This document shows positions 17,384-26,286 of a DNA stretch of 64,000 bases, piece after piece. The notes under the pieces are model-generated. The model was not told the origin of the DNA. It worked only from the letters and a program-made list of their open reading frames with translations, and searched no databases. The position numbers and the translations under genes were made by a program. The DNA is from an uncultured Dysgonomonas sp. Its GTDB lineage: Bacteria; Bacteroidota; Bacteroidia; Bacteroidales; Dysgonomonadaceae. Numbering within the stretch: position 1 is the first letter of the stretch; the number at the start of each line of letters is the position of its first letter. The stretch spans positions 248,001-312,000 of the forward strand of contig NZ_CAKUOF010000001.1 of the NCBI RefSeq assembly GCF_934668725.1, in the 5' to 3' direction.

Positions 17384-18060
17384 TTAATTTAAATGTTGTA
17401 TATCGTTTATATTTAACGCAGTGGTCAAATCACAATTGTTCTTTATGTAAGCCGCCAGTCTCTCTAACTCTTCTGTTTTTATTATCGATAAAGTAGCCGA
17501 TCGCATATAGTTGCTCTAGTTATCAAAATAATCAGAAGCTTCCTCTACAAACTTCTCTGGACTCCCATATACCAATTCATTGATATACTGAGTATAAGCA
17601 TAAGTAAACCCTGGCGAGACAATCTCGCAGACGATGCCACTACATAGCCTGCCTTATCCCTGAACTCGTAAGCTACGTCAATACCTGCCATAAAACAAGT
17701 TTCAAAAACAATATATTCGAAAGTCTTAGCGGGAATAGCATTCGCAAAGTTCTTGAGCTCCATATTATTATTGCCATCAACAATTACCGACCGGGAAGCC
17801 ACCAATGAATTATCTGGTAAACAACCCTAAGCATGCCCAAAAATTAACAAATTAAACTTTACCTGTGAGTACATACCATTGGCTTTGGCAATCACACATA
17901 AAAAAACTGCCGGATAAGCCGAATCCTCAATACCGTATTCTTCTATGGTCTTACCACCTTATCTCTGCCAGATAAGGGATAGTATCCAAAGCATCATGTT
18001 AGACAAGTATACGGATCCTACTGACAGATACATTATCAGTATTATAGCTGGAAGACAGTA
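17384..18060 (-). pseudogene. Degenerate clostripain-like (C11) cysteine peptidase
   Basis: Pieces of a C11 peptidase appear in different frames. KTIEEYGIEDSAYP and NLLIFGHA (catalytic-His region, family GHGTGW-like) are followed by an in-frame TAG at 17827-17829; then EYIVFETCFMAGIDVAYEF with the catalytic Cys, where the family has FDACLMGG. A frameshift near 17627 is needed to continue into SPGFTYAYTQYINELVYG, then a second TAG at 17516-17518 and SNYMRSATLS. Another shift lies near 17962. At least two stops and two shifts make it nonfunctional. It is the last unit of the decayed fimbrial operon. Confidence 0.85.
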
Positions 18061-18085
18061 AAATGCTGTTTTGTCATTGTACTTA

Positions 18086-18716
18086 TTATTTACTCAAAAT
18101 TTGTATATCATCTAAGCTGTCATACTGACGACCTACTACTTTATGGTTTTCATTAACCAACTATAAGACAAGAGTCGATTCAACACCCCAACGTTTGAGA
18201 TTAGGAGAAGCAAAAGATTTATAATCACACAATTTACACTTCCAGGGAAACAAGATTGCATTACTCTCAAAAATAATTTTATCAGTATCAAAAGCTATAC
18301 TAACAACATCGTACCCTTTGCTTTTTAATGATTCATAACTATCAATCATGTTTATAATCGGCCTGCAATGGGGCAATCACTCTTATAAAACAATACAATC
18401 AAAGGCTTATTATCCAGCTCTACACATTCTATTTCGCTGTATTGGTCGGGAGATATCTCTATACCATAAGGAATGGGCGGCTATAACCGCCGCCAAATTG
18501 GTGTAATTTTCTTTATAAAGTATGTCCGACAACTTACGGATATACAATTGGGTTTCTTCGGGCGATAGCATAAGCAAACTATCTATAGTAGTTTGACCTC
18601 TGTTAAAAAATTATCCCGGCTTTGCGTTTTGTATACACTTACCAAATACTCATCACTAAGCTTATTTTCTTTTTTTTGAAAGCAATCTGTAAAAAACAAA
18701 GTAAAGATTATAGTTG
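18086..18716 (-). pseudogene. Degenerate thioredoxin-like (TlpA-type) lipoprotein
   Basis: Reading downstream: a lipoprotein-like signal IATIIFTLFFTDC without an ATG; a frameshift near 18605; DSLLMLSPEETQLYIRKLSD; a shift near 18490; IPYGIEISPDQYSE and PLIVLFYKSDC; then a one-base loss at a run of C (about 18368-18372) that breaks the CPHC redox motif; DVVSIAFDTDK and FASPNLKRWGVEST; an in-frame stop at 18161-18163; and LVNENHKVVGRQYDSLDDI to the final stop at 18086. At least four lesions. The gene lies between the adhesin and the C11 peptidase remnant. Confidence 0.85.
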
Positions 18717-18727
18717 CTATATAAATA

Positions 18728-19330
18728 TTAATTTCTAATACATCTTACACTAAAAGACCAACTAGGTTGACTCTCTGGAAAATCCATAAAATTACCATTA
18801 TTACCATAATACGAAACCAGATATGGTCCATTAGCTCCTTGTATCCACCAGACTCCGGATTCTCCCCATTCGAGCCATCCTTCATCCTGATAATATCCGG
18901 CATAAGCACCATTTAAAAATCCTATCTGACCAGCCCACCATTTGCCACTACCTGCAAGATCAGCTAAGACTGCACTCGTAAGAGTATTCCACTGTGCGTT
19001 ATCGGGTACAGACCACCCCGCAGGACAAGCTCCGTTATTAATTGCATTTGTATAAGTATAATAATATCCGTTTGTTTTACCGGGATCGCTATCAAACATG
19101 GTTGCACTTGAAAGATCTTCTCTTGAATTTTCGACCATCCAGCATCTTCCTCCGTATTGATAGGTACGGTACATATTATTACCTATTTTTTGTCGTAAAG
19201 CAAAGCCGTTGATGCCACAATCTGCCTGTAAAACATTAACCGTGTAGATAAGGTTGGCCGAAAGTATTGTCATTGTGCCTTCCCTGTTTGTATTACCGCT
19301 GGATGTAGCAATAAGACTCACGTTAGCTGT
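18728..19330 (-). pseudogene. C-terminal part of an interrupted adhesin: end of BACON-like domain plus FISUMP domain
   Basis: This piece is in the same frame as the upstream gene at 19331-20572, separated only by TAA at 19331-19333. It continues the beta domain (SLIATSSGNTNREGTMTI, then YTVNVLQADC) and then holds a Fibrobacter succinogenes major paralogous (FISUMP) domain: RTYQYGGRCWMVEN, PAGWSVPDNAQWNTL and the terminal SFSVRCIRN. A GTG at 19321 could theoretically restart translation, but without a signal peptide the product would stay in the cytoplasm. Confidence 0.8.
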
Positions 19331-20572
19331 TTAGCCTGCTGTACCCGACATTTGGTTAGGTACTGCCCAATCCGGATAAGATGTAATTTGCCAATTGCTG
19401 GTAGATTGTATTGTTATTTTATTCTCGGTACTGGCTACAGTTTGTGCTCCCCTATCGAAAAAAATAAAGTTTTGCGATACTTTTAAATGATAGTTTGCAT
19501 CAACGATTACAGTGCTATTCAGATCTTTCCATACTTCAACAGTAGCATTAATGTATGTCGAACCTCTGTAAGCTTCGTCGGGAGTATCGGTTCCCGGATT
19601 TTTTATCTCATTAATGGTAATATTGTATGAATGATTTCGTAATACGTTATAAAATGTTTCTGTAACGGGTTCTTTCAGATCCATCCGGTAATAATATGTA
19701 TGTGTACCCGATCCATCGGTATAATCGCCACCTACAACAATACAAGTAGAATTTAGTGTACTAATAGCAGATTGCGCCCGGTTGTTCACCTCGAAAGTAT
19801 AAATTTTGTCCAGAAAATTATTTGTAGTTGTGTTGTAAGTAAAGCTACTTCCTACAGGCATCATTGCTCCTGCGGGTTGAGTAGGGTTAAGTACAGTAGC
19901 ATTGGCCTCATCCCAATTGTCGGGCATGTAAGTGCCTTTTTCCCTTGGATTATATAAATAGGCACTCTTTAAATTAAAATTAGATGCATTGTTCACAATG
20001 TTGATTCTGGCCAGCATACGTACTAGCTTTACAGCTTGAGGTACAGTATATGATTCGTCTATGGTTTGATTGGGAATATGCCCCCACATAGGAATTTCCG
20101 TCATGATTGCTGCGTCAAATGCTGTATTTTTAGCCTCAACCAGCTTAGCCATAACCGAGGCTTTGCTTTCGCCCGGTGATATACTGATATTTTGTAATGC
20201 TTGGCGGCTATTAACCAATATTACCAGAGTCTGATTCTGAGAATACTGTGAGAGTGTTGTCCTAAACGAGTTGGAGCCCAGATCATAGGTTGGTGCCCGG
20301 TAAAAAAATGTGCCTTTAGTCATATCATTCGGAGAAACAGGGTCTACGATAAACGATAGCACATCGATAGTATTTATGACGCTTTCGTCTGCCGGCATTG
20401 CATAGGTCTGAGGAGTGCTCACTAGACTGGGAAGAGCAAATCTAATTATTACATCCTTACCTTTATCTGCAGGATTAAAGGTCTCCTCATCATTGACGCA
20501 CGAAAAAAATGTCACGCCAACTACAAGTGAGAATAATATATATATTGATCCAAAAAATTGTTTCGGTTTCAT
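19331..20572 (-). CDS. Fimbrillin-family lipoprotein, N-terminal part of an interrupted adhesin
   Basis: 413 residues to a TAA stop. Signal peptide with lipobox FFSC (Cys25), followed by the fimbrillin-type N-terminal domain (VIIRFALPSLVSTP, INTIDVLSFIVDP) and a second domain with HSYNITINEIKNPG typical of Mfa/FimA-like proteins. It stops inside a BACON-like domain (WQITSYPDWAVPNQMSGTAG) whose remaining half is found in the same frame downstream. The intact gene would code for about 614 residues with a C-terminal FISUMP domain, plausibly a fimbrial tip or accessory protein. CAA to TAA is the simplest lesion. Confidence 0.8.
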   Translation of the reverse strand: MKPKQFFGSIYILFSLVVGVTFFSCVNDEETFNPADKGKDVIIRFALPSLVSTPQTYAMPADESVINTIDVLSFIVDPVSPNDMTKGTFFYRAPTYDLGSNSFRTTLSQYSQNQTLVILVNSRQALQNISISPGESKASVMAKLVEAKNTAFDAAIMTEIPMWGHIPNQTIDESYTVPQAVKLVRMLARINIVNNASNFNLKSAYLYNPREKGTYMPDNWDEANATVLNPTQPAGAMMPVGSSFTYNTTTNNFLDKIYTFEVNNRAQSAISTLNSTCIVVGGDYTDGSGTHTYYYRMDLKEPVTETFYNVLRNHSYNITINEIKNPGTDTPDEAYRGSTYINATVEVWKDLNSTVIVDANYHLKVSQNFIFFDRGAQTVASTENKITIQSTSNWQITSYPDWAVPNQMSGTAG

Positions 20573-20652
20573 AACTAAATAGATAAAGAATTAATTTTAT
20601 CGGTTTGCTCTACTGTTTCTGTTTATAAACATACCATAATCATAAAAGCTAC

Positions 20653-22059
20653 TTATTGTTGCGTAACCTTCACTCTGGCTTCCAATTGCCCTGCTTTTAT
20701 AATAATATAACCGGTACGAGTCGCAGCTGTGGCGGTCAGATTTATGGCTGTATTGGCTTTTATACCGCTTGCACCGGAATTCTTTGGATTGCCCGTGTCA
20801 TCTGTAAGTTTCAACCATGTTACCAGAGTAACACCGTCGCTTCCGGTATATGTTGCAGTCCATCCTGCGGGTACATCGGTTAAAATACTGAGAAGGTTTG
20901 TTTCTGTTAATACAGAATATTCCGACTTCTGGAATAGATACTCAACTTGTGTTACTGCAAGCAGGTTATCCTTGTTATAAAATACGTCCAAAAATCGATC
21001 ATCTATAGCTAATAATGTGACTACTATATTTGTATAATTAATTGTACCTGCTAATGCTGCCGCTGCTGTTGTATAACCTACATTCTTTACTTCTGCAATG
21101 GTAAATATATATTTATGGTTACGCACAATAGGCATATAACTGCCTCTGGTGGTTCCGCCCGATCCGTCGTATGTAAAATCTACCGGATAGAAGTAGTCAA
21201 CTCCGTTATATGTTCCCTGAAGTATAATACGGGGCGATGTGGTAATACTTCCTGTTGTAGCCGGAGCAGCTTCGAAAGTATATATTTCCCGCGTCAATTG
21301 ATTAGCTACATTAAGCGACGTAAAATTATATACTATCGGATTGGGGTTTATTTTGAGCACTGATCCGGGCAATGTCGGTTGAGCTGGCAGCGATTGGTAT
21401 CCTGATCCTGGTATAATCAAACCATTTCGGTTGAGGTTGTACAGATATACATTCTTTAAAGTAAAATTGGCACTTGCATTGTTCTGTATATCAATACGAG
21501 CCAGCATTCGGGTTAAATTTACGTCTTTAAATATTTTGGCAACTCCTTTTGTTATTGCTAGCCCATTGATAGTTTGAGCCACAATTTGTCCCGACATCGG
21601 AATGTATGCTGGTGTAGAAACATCCCACCGTCCTGTAGTACTTGTGTACTGTAAGCCCATTAATGTTGCCAAGGTAGACCCTATCGCTAATGATGTTACT
21701 TGTGCATTTGCATTTGTAACAATGACAATACGATTGTAAGTATTAGTCGGAATAGCCGCTTCTATTTTTACTTCACCCGAAAGAATGGTGATCTGATTAG
21801 AAGGTATTACTATTTTTTCGACTAAAGTTTCAGTTCCTGCATTACTCTTATAGGCTAATACAGTAACTTCATTTATATTATTTTCCTGGGTGGCGGTCAT
21901 ACCATAAGTCGATGGAACCTTTTGCCCGGGTATCCGTATCATAAGGGTTACATTTGTCTCGGTCGCACGAGTTTCGAATTCTACCTCCTCTCTACACGAG
22001 CTTACAGTGAGTAAGACGAGTATCAAATGTATATATAGTCGTATATTAAGATGTTTCAT
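20653..22059 (-). CDS. Fimbrillin-like lipoprotein with C-terminal BACON-type domain
   Basis: 468 residues from the ATG at 22059; an ATG five codons upstream (22074) is possible, but MKHLNIRLYIHLILVLLTVSSC is the natural signal peptide with lipidated Cys at the end. The first domain begins VTLMIRIPGQKVPSTYG, as in FimA/Mfa fimbrillins; RNHKYIFTIAEVKNVG closes the second; the last about 90 residues end GYIIIKAGQLEARVKVTQQ, typical of BACON domains. It is likely a structural or accessory fimbrial subunit. No internal lesions are seen. Its G+C appears higher than that of the flanking housekeeping genes. Confidence 0.8.
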   Translation of the reverse strand: MKHLNIRLYIHLILVLLTVSSCREEVEFETRATETNVTLMIRIPGQKVPSTYGMTATQENNINEVTVLAYKSNAGTETLVEKIVIPSNQITILSGEVKIEAAIPTNTYNRIVIVTNANAQVTSLAIGSTLATLMGLQYTSTTGRWDVSTPAYIPMSGQIVAQTINGLAITKGVAKIFKDVNLTRMLARIDIQNNASANFTLKNVYLYNLNRNGLIIPGSGYQSLPAQPTLPGSVLKINPNPIVYNFTSLNVANQLTREIYTFEAAPATTGSITTSPRIILQGTYNGVDYFYPVDFTYDGSGGTTRGSYMPIVRNHKYIFTIAEVKNVGYTTAAAALAGTINYTNIVVTLLAIDDRFLDVFYNKDNLLAVTQVEYLFQKSEYSVLTETNLLSILTDVPAGWTATYTGSDGVTLVTWLKLTDDTGNPKNSGASGIKANTAINLTATAATRTGYIIIKAGQLEARVKVTQQ

Positions 22060-22086
22060 AATCTTTCTTCCCACGCTATTAGAAAG

Positions 22087-22983
22087 TTAAATCTCCGGAT
22101 TTATAGGTATTTCTCCCCACCGATCTATACTAACACTTACATCAAGATCATTATTGAAAAATGTAAATAAAAGTGGTATTGTCACTTTTTTTCCGGCAAC
22201 GATCTTTATATCATTATCTATCATAAACTGGCGTAAATCCAAACTGGTCAAAACGTCCAAAGAAGTTTTATTCTTCAGGACATCAATGGTTATTGGGTTA
22301 TCTGTTGCAAAACGAATCACATTAGTCACTGAGAAAGCAATTTTTTCTGCTGTATTTACAGATATTAGAGGATAATAAGACACATTGGGTCCTATGGCAT
22401 CCATATTAAAATTATAAGCCGGTTTCAGATTATTAATACGTATATAAGGATAATTATCCGCATTTTGTTGTGCTGTACTCGATAATCCTTTTATAGTAAT
22501 TATAAATCGTATATATGCCGGTGTAAAATCTACTGTATAAGTTTGAGTTTGCTGATTGAGAACACTAAACTCTTTTTTTCCATAAAAAAGAGAATCATTA
22601 GAGGTAATGGGCTGAGCTGTTTCATAGTTAGGGTTCACTACTTGCCCCTCGGTTATATTCATACCCTTACTGAAGCCTTTTATTAGAGTATTGTCAAATG
22701 CATTTGCCCAACATACCGATGTATATTTTCCCGGCTGAAGAGACAAAACTACTCCCTGAAATCTATCCAGGTCACTTTTACTCACCTGCATCAATTCGAC
22801 AAACAATCCCTCTTCATCGAATAAGCCTAGATTGACACGAGTAATATGAGCGGGAAAATCAGGATATTCAAATTTTAACGTCACCGTACATTCTTTAGGC
22901 GGGCAGTCGTCATCATTTTCGTAAATACATCCTTGCAGGAGTGTTACGAACAATAATAAGGCAAGTATCTTCAGGGGTTTCAT
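22087..22983 (-). CDS. FimB/Mfa2-family fimbrial anchor lipoprotein
   Basis: 298 residues. The signal MKPLKILALLLFVTLLQGC ends in a lipobox (LQGC, Cys19). CTVTLKFEYPDF, RVNLGLFDEEGLFVE and LSLQPGKYTSVCWAN are characteristic of the FimB/Mfa2 family, which anchors the fimbrial base in the outer membrane and limits fibre length. It follows the fimbrillin remnant and precedes two further fimbrillin-type lipoproteins, the usual order of Bacteroidales fimbrial operons. The frame is intact. Confidence 0.88.
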   Translation of the reverse strand: MKPLKILALLLFVTLLQGCIYENDDDCPPKECTVTLKFEYPDFPAHITRVNLGLFDEEGLFVELMQVSKSDLDRFQGVVLSLQPGKYTSVCWANAFDNTLIKGFSKGMNITEGQVVNPNYETAQPITSNDSLFYGKKEFSVLNQQTQTYTVDFTPAYIRFIITIKGLSSTAQQNADNYPYIRINNLKPAYNFNMDAIGPNVSYYPLISVNTAEKIAFSVTNVIRFATDNPITIDVLKNKTSLDVLTSLDLRQFMIDNDIKIVAGKKVTIPLLFTFFNNDLDVSVSIDRWGEIPINPEI

Positions 22984-23075
22984 TTTAGTTTCTTTTATTC
23001 GTTTTTATATGCCCCGAGTACACTTGTTACATGCACTCTTTTGGGCATCTTATTAAATTTGATTTTCTAAGATTA

Positions 23076-24158
23076 TCAAAACTCAGGAGTAACCGGATCG
23101 TCTGTCCATGAAGATACAACTACTGTTACAGCGACATTTTCTTTGGTTGATATCTCTGGTTTTGCAGCAAGATGTTCTCCGCCAAAAGCGATATTACTAA
23201 CGCTAAAGACTTTACCTTTTATGAGTTCTTCAACATCGATAGCTCCTCTTTTGAAATCTTTAATAGTCAAATAGGCAGGGTTAGGAAATGTGTTGCCGGG
23301 AGCAGTAGCATCTTCGATTTTTAGAATGATATGAGGCACCGATGTTTGTACAGCACCATTAATGATTGTTCCACTATTGGCTACTACCGGAAGAGCAAAA
23401 AATGCCCATACGTTTGTACCTCCCGCTGTGAAGGATGTACCCGCTGCCCCTGTTACTGCCTGATAGAATGTTGGAGGATAGCCTGCTGCCCAGATAGGAT
23501 CATCCGAACCATAGTTTAATATATCGCCTGGAAGTGTAGAAAGCGTTGTATAGTCTAAACCTAACTCAGCATAGGTATTATTAATATAAATACCGGTTAA
23601 TCTAAAGCTTGTGAGCGGAATGTTAGCTGCAGGATCAGCTGATACTTCTTTTATTTCGATCCTCAATACCGCAGGTACTACACTTACTGTAGCAGTTAGG
23701 CTTCCCGATGCTCCCAATATAGCTCCTTCCCCAATCACATTTACGCCTGTGACTGGATCTGTTTGAACTGTTTGATTCCAGAACGCATTACTTAAAAGTG
23801 TTGACTGTGTTGCACGAATAGTTCCAGCCGATAAATCAGGTGAATCTAAATGCCCTGCATTACCAATTAATTGTACTCTTGTGGCATCACCGGGTATGTC
23901 ATTAAAAATTTTACCCGCAATTATTTCTGCCTGCGTCATAGTACCGGTAGCTAAAATAACTCCCGAACTGCCCATAAAGTATAAAGTAGCGTCATAAACG
24001 GTAGGGGTTTTGCCGACAGCTGTTTCTCCTATAGAATAGGTAGAAGGTGTTACGACCTTAACAGTTACACTTTTTAATTGAACTGAATCGTGAGAATGTT
24101 CCTTATTATCTTGATTAAATAACTCCCAACGAATTTTTATCTTATCGTGATACTGATG
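23076..24158 (-). pseudogene. Major fimbrillin (FimA/Mfa1-like) lacking its 5' end
   Basis: The frame is open from a stop at 24159-24161 down to TAA at 23076, but contains no ATG before 23975. Coding character is clear well upstream of that Met: SVTVKVVTPSTYSIGETAVG and VYDATLYFMGSSGVILATG are the standard start of the mature fimbrillin. The signal peptide and true start codon are missing; the sequence before LKSVTV does not look like a leader. Downstream, SFRLTGIYINNTY and VVSSWTDDPVTPEF fit the family. Translation from Met at 23975 would give 299 residues that could not be exported. Confidence 0.75.
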
Positions 24159-24255
24159 TTATTTGAAACCCTTATCCCGAAAGGTCTGTAGACAGTCGCC
24201 CTATAAGGAGGACAGATTAACGGACATCACATTACAAAGCAATGACTTAAATAGG

Positions 24256-24284
24256 CGAATCGGTACCCAACTAGTACCGATTCG
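24256..24284. repeat. Perfect 11-bp inverted repeat
   Basis: CGAATCGGTAC and GTACCGATTCG flank CCAACTA. There is no T-run on either side, so it is not a standard terminator; it could be an operator, an RNA hairpin or a recombination site. Confidence 0.7.
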
Positions 24285-24473
24285 TTATCTGTTAGTGGCT
24301 TTTCTTAGTTTGTAAACTGGAATGGATATTCACAAAAACCTATAATCACATATTTATAACAAATTACATTCATTCCTCCCTGATATCTTTCAGCGTTTGA
24401 GCGAAAGATATGAACTATCTGATTAGTTTTGTAAAACTAATAAAACGGAGGCAACACTTTGTACCATCGAAAC

Positions 24474-24508
24474 AAAAACGATTAGGCGATCGCCCCCTAA
24501 CCGTTTTT
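24474..24508 (-). terminator. Terminator after the HAD phosphatase gene
   Basis: AAAAACGATTAGG pairs with CCTAACCGTTTTT (one A-C mismatch). On the minus strand it is followed by a T-run and lies about 100 bases after the HAD stop codon. The same symmetry would work on the plus strand. Confidence 0.75.
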
Positions 24509-24608
24509 ACCAACAAAACTCAGATTCTTCATTACCCATTGTAAAATGAAAACGAAAAACCTTATAGACTATAAGTGAAAGCCTAAAGCTGACTCAGTTT
24601 AGTTTACA

Positions 24609-25343
24609 CTACCTAATACCTAGCTGTATACAATAGTCTTCCCAATTATTAAATAATGCTTTCATAGAAGGTAATACGATGTTAGCTCCTGCATCCCACA
24701 GTACCTGTTCATCCAATGGACCTGTATTTATTGCAATCGTAAAAATTCCGGCAGCAACAGCAGCTTCAACTCCCATAGGGGCATTCTCTACGACAATAGC
24801 TTGATTAGGCATTAATTTATTTCCTTTCTCCAATCCCATAAGATAAGGTTCAGGGTGTGGCTTTCCATGTTTGACATCGAAAGCAGTAACCATTTTATCC
24901 CTTTGGAATATATTCGGGAAATTTTCATCTAGTTTTCCCAATAAAGATGGTTGTCCCGACCCTGTCACCAGAATACACTCTAAATTTCTATTCTTCACAG
25001 CCTTAAGCATATCATATGCATAACTGATTGTATCTCCTTCATTATAAAGAGTAAATAATTCTGATTTCCTTTTGTAAATTCGTTGCTTTTCTTCTTCCGT
25101 AGCCTCTCTTCCATGCATTCTTTTAATCAAAAGATTGATTGTGCTTCCCCCAGTACGTCCTTCGTGTAGGTAGAACTCTTCAGTAGTTGCATTGATCCCT
25201 TCTTCGACCATTGTCTGATACCATGACTTCGAGTGATACTTCATTGAATCATAAAGGACTCCATCCATATCGAAAAGAACAGCTTTAATATCAAAATTAC
25301 TATAATTATATTTCTCCAGATATTCTTGAAATTTAGTAGTCAT
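24609..25343 (-). CDS. HAD-superfamily phosphatase (beta-phosphoglucomutase-like)
   Basis: 244 residues from the ATG at 25343. A longer frame from 25388 exists, but its start would lie within the predicted promoter (TATCTTTG at 25374-25367), so the shorter form is chosen. The first HAD motif is FDMDGVLYDS, then VTGSGQP (motif II), KHGKPHPEPYLMGL (motif III) and VVENAPMGVEAA (motif IV). The alpha-helical cap after motif I places it with beta-PGM and sugar-phosphate phosphatases. The substrate cannot be inferred. Confidence 0.9.
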   Translation of the reverse strand: MTTKFQEYLEKYNYSNFDIKAVLFDMDGVLYDSMKYHSKSWYQTMVEEGINATTEEFYLHEGRTGGSTINLLIKRMHGREATEEEKQRIYKRKSELFTLYNEGDTISYAYDMLKAVKNRNLECILVTGSGQPSLLGKLDENFPNIFQRDKMVTAFDVKHGKPHPEPYLMGLEKGNKLMPNQAIVVENAPMGVEAAVAAGIFTIAINTGPLDEQVLWDAGANIVLPSMKALFNNWEDYCIQLGIR

Positions 25344-25366
25344 ATTTTCTTTTTTACCTTTTTTTA

Positions 25367-25397
25367 CAAAGATACAGCTTTTATACACCTAATACAA
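25367..25397 (-). promoter_or_regulatory. Promoter of the HAD phosphatase gene
   Basis: On the minus strand TTG at 25397-25395 is followed after 20 bases by TATCTTTG at 25374-25367. It decides the start codon of the downstream gene in favour of 25343. Confidence 0.65.
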
Positions 25398-25488
25398 TTT
25401 CCAGTATTTTGATATAAGCCCCTCTGCTTTCAGTACATTTTTTTGTAACTTGCAAAACTTTTAGAGTAACATAAAAAATAATTAAGAA

Positions 25489-26286
25489 ATGAATATATCT
25501 GAACTAAAAAGTGATAACTTTTTCCTTCTTGCTGGTCCATGCGTGATTGAAGGAGAAGAAATGGCATTAAATATTGCCGAAAAGATACTGAATATCACAA
25601 CAAGATTAAATATACCTTATGTATTTAAGGGATCTTACCGCAAAGCCAATCGTTCGAGAGTTGATTCTTTTACCGGAATTGGAGACGAAAAAGCATTGAA
25701 AATATTAAGAAAAGTACGTGAAACATTTGGTGTACCTGTAGTTACCGATATACACGAAACACATGAAGCAGCAATGGCGGCAGAATATGTAGATGTACTG
25801 CAAATACCTGCTTTTTTATGTCGTCAAACTGATTTATTGATTGCTGCTGCAGAAACAGGCAAAATGGTTAATATCAAAAAAGGGCAGTTTTTAGCTCCCG
25901 GTGCAATGAAATTTGCTGCTCAGAAAATTATTGATTCCGGCAATAATAACGTTACACTAACCGAACGAGGTGTTTCGTATGGTTATGGAGATCTAGTCGT
26001 TGACTTCAGAGGAATTCCCGAAATGCAAGAATTTGGATTTCCGGTTGTTCTTGACGCAACACACTGCTTACAGAAACCGAACCAAGCTTCGGGAGTAACA
26101 GGCGGTCAGCCTCAATTAATAGAAACCATGTGCAAAGCTGCTATTGCTGTCGGAGTTGATGGCCTATTTATAGAAACACACCCTAATACTGCAGAAGCTA
26201 AGTCAGATGGAGCGAATATGCTTCCTTTAGATCAATTGGAAGGGTTACTTACTAAACTTGTAAGAATAAGAGAAGCAATCAGATAA
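25489..26286 (+). CDS. kdsA: 3-deoxy-8-phosphooctulonate (KDO-8-P) synthase
   Basis: Condenses arabinose 5-phosphate with phosphoenolpyruvate to KDO 8-phosphate for lipid A core. 265 residues. AGPCVIEGEE with Cys18 identifies the metal-dependent class (the E. coli metal-free enzyme has Asn there); the other metal ligands fit DATHC, FIETHPN and the final Asp-rich NMLPLDQLE. FKGSYRKANRSR binds substrate. The stop codon shares a base with the maf start, so kdsA and maf are coupled. Confidence 0.95.
   Translation: MNISELKSDNFFLLAGPCVIEGEEMALNIAEKILNITTRLNIPYVFKGSYRKANRSRVDSFTGIGDEKALKILRKVRETFGVPVVTDIHETHEAAMAAEYVDVLQIPAFLCRQTDLLIAAAETGKMVNIKKGQFLAPGAMKFAAQKIIDSGNNNVTLTERGVSYGYGDLVVDFRGIPEMQEFGFPVVLDATHCLQKPNQASGVTGGQPQLIETMCKAAIAVGVDGLFIETHPNTAEAKSDGANMLPLDQLEGLLTKLVRIREAIR

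Larger units (their letters stand above)
24162..24608 (-). other. Noncoding stretch upstream of the fimbrial operon
   Basis: No gene is visible on either strand. It contains an 11-bp perfect inverted repeat (24256-24284), a 9-bp hairpin (24383-24411), TTAGTTTT/AAAACTAA (24423-24440) and a terminator (24474-24508). No clear -33/-7 pair for the fimbrial genes was found, so the original promoter may have been lost together with the fimbrillin 5' end. Confidence 0.6.

Noticed and set aside
20656..21363. Plus-strand frames within the fimbrial region
   Set aside because: Repetitive Cys/Tyr-rich shadows of the minus-strand lipoprotein gene.
24609..25388. Longer HAD start at 25388
   Set aside because: Its first codons overlap the TATCTTTG promoter element.
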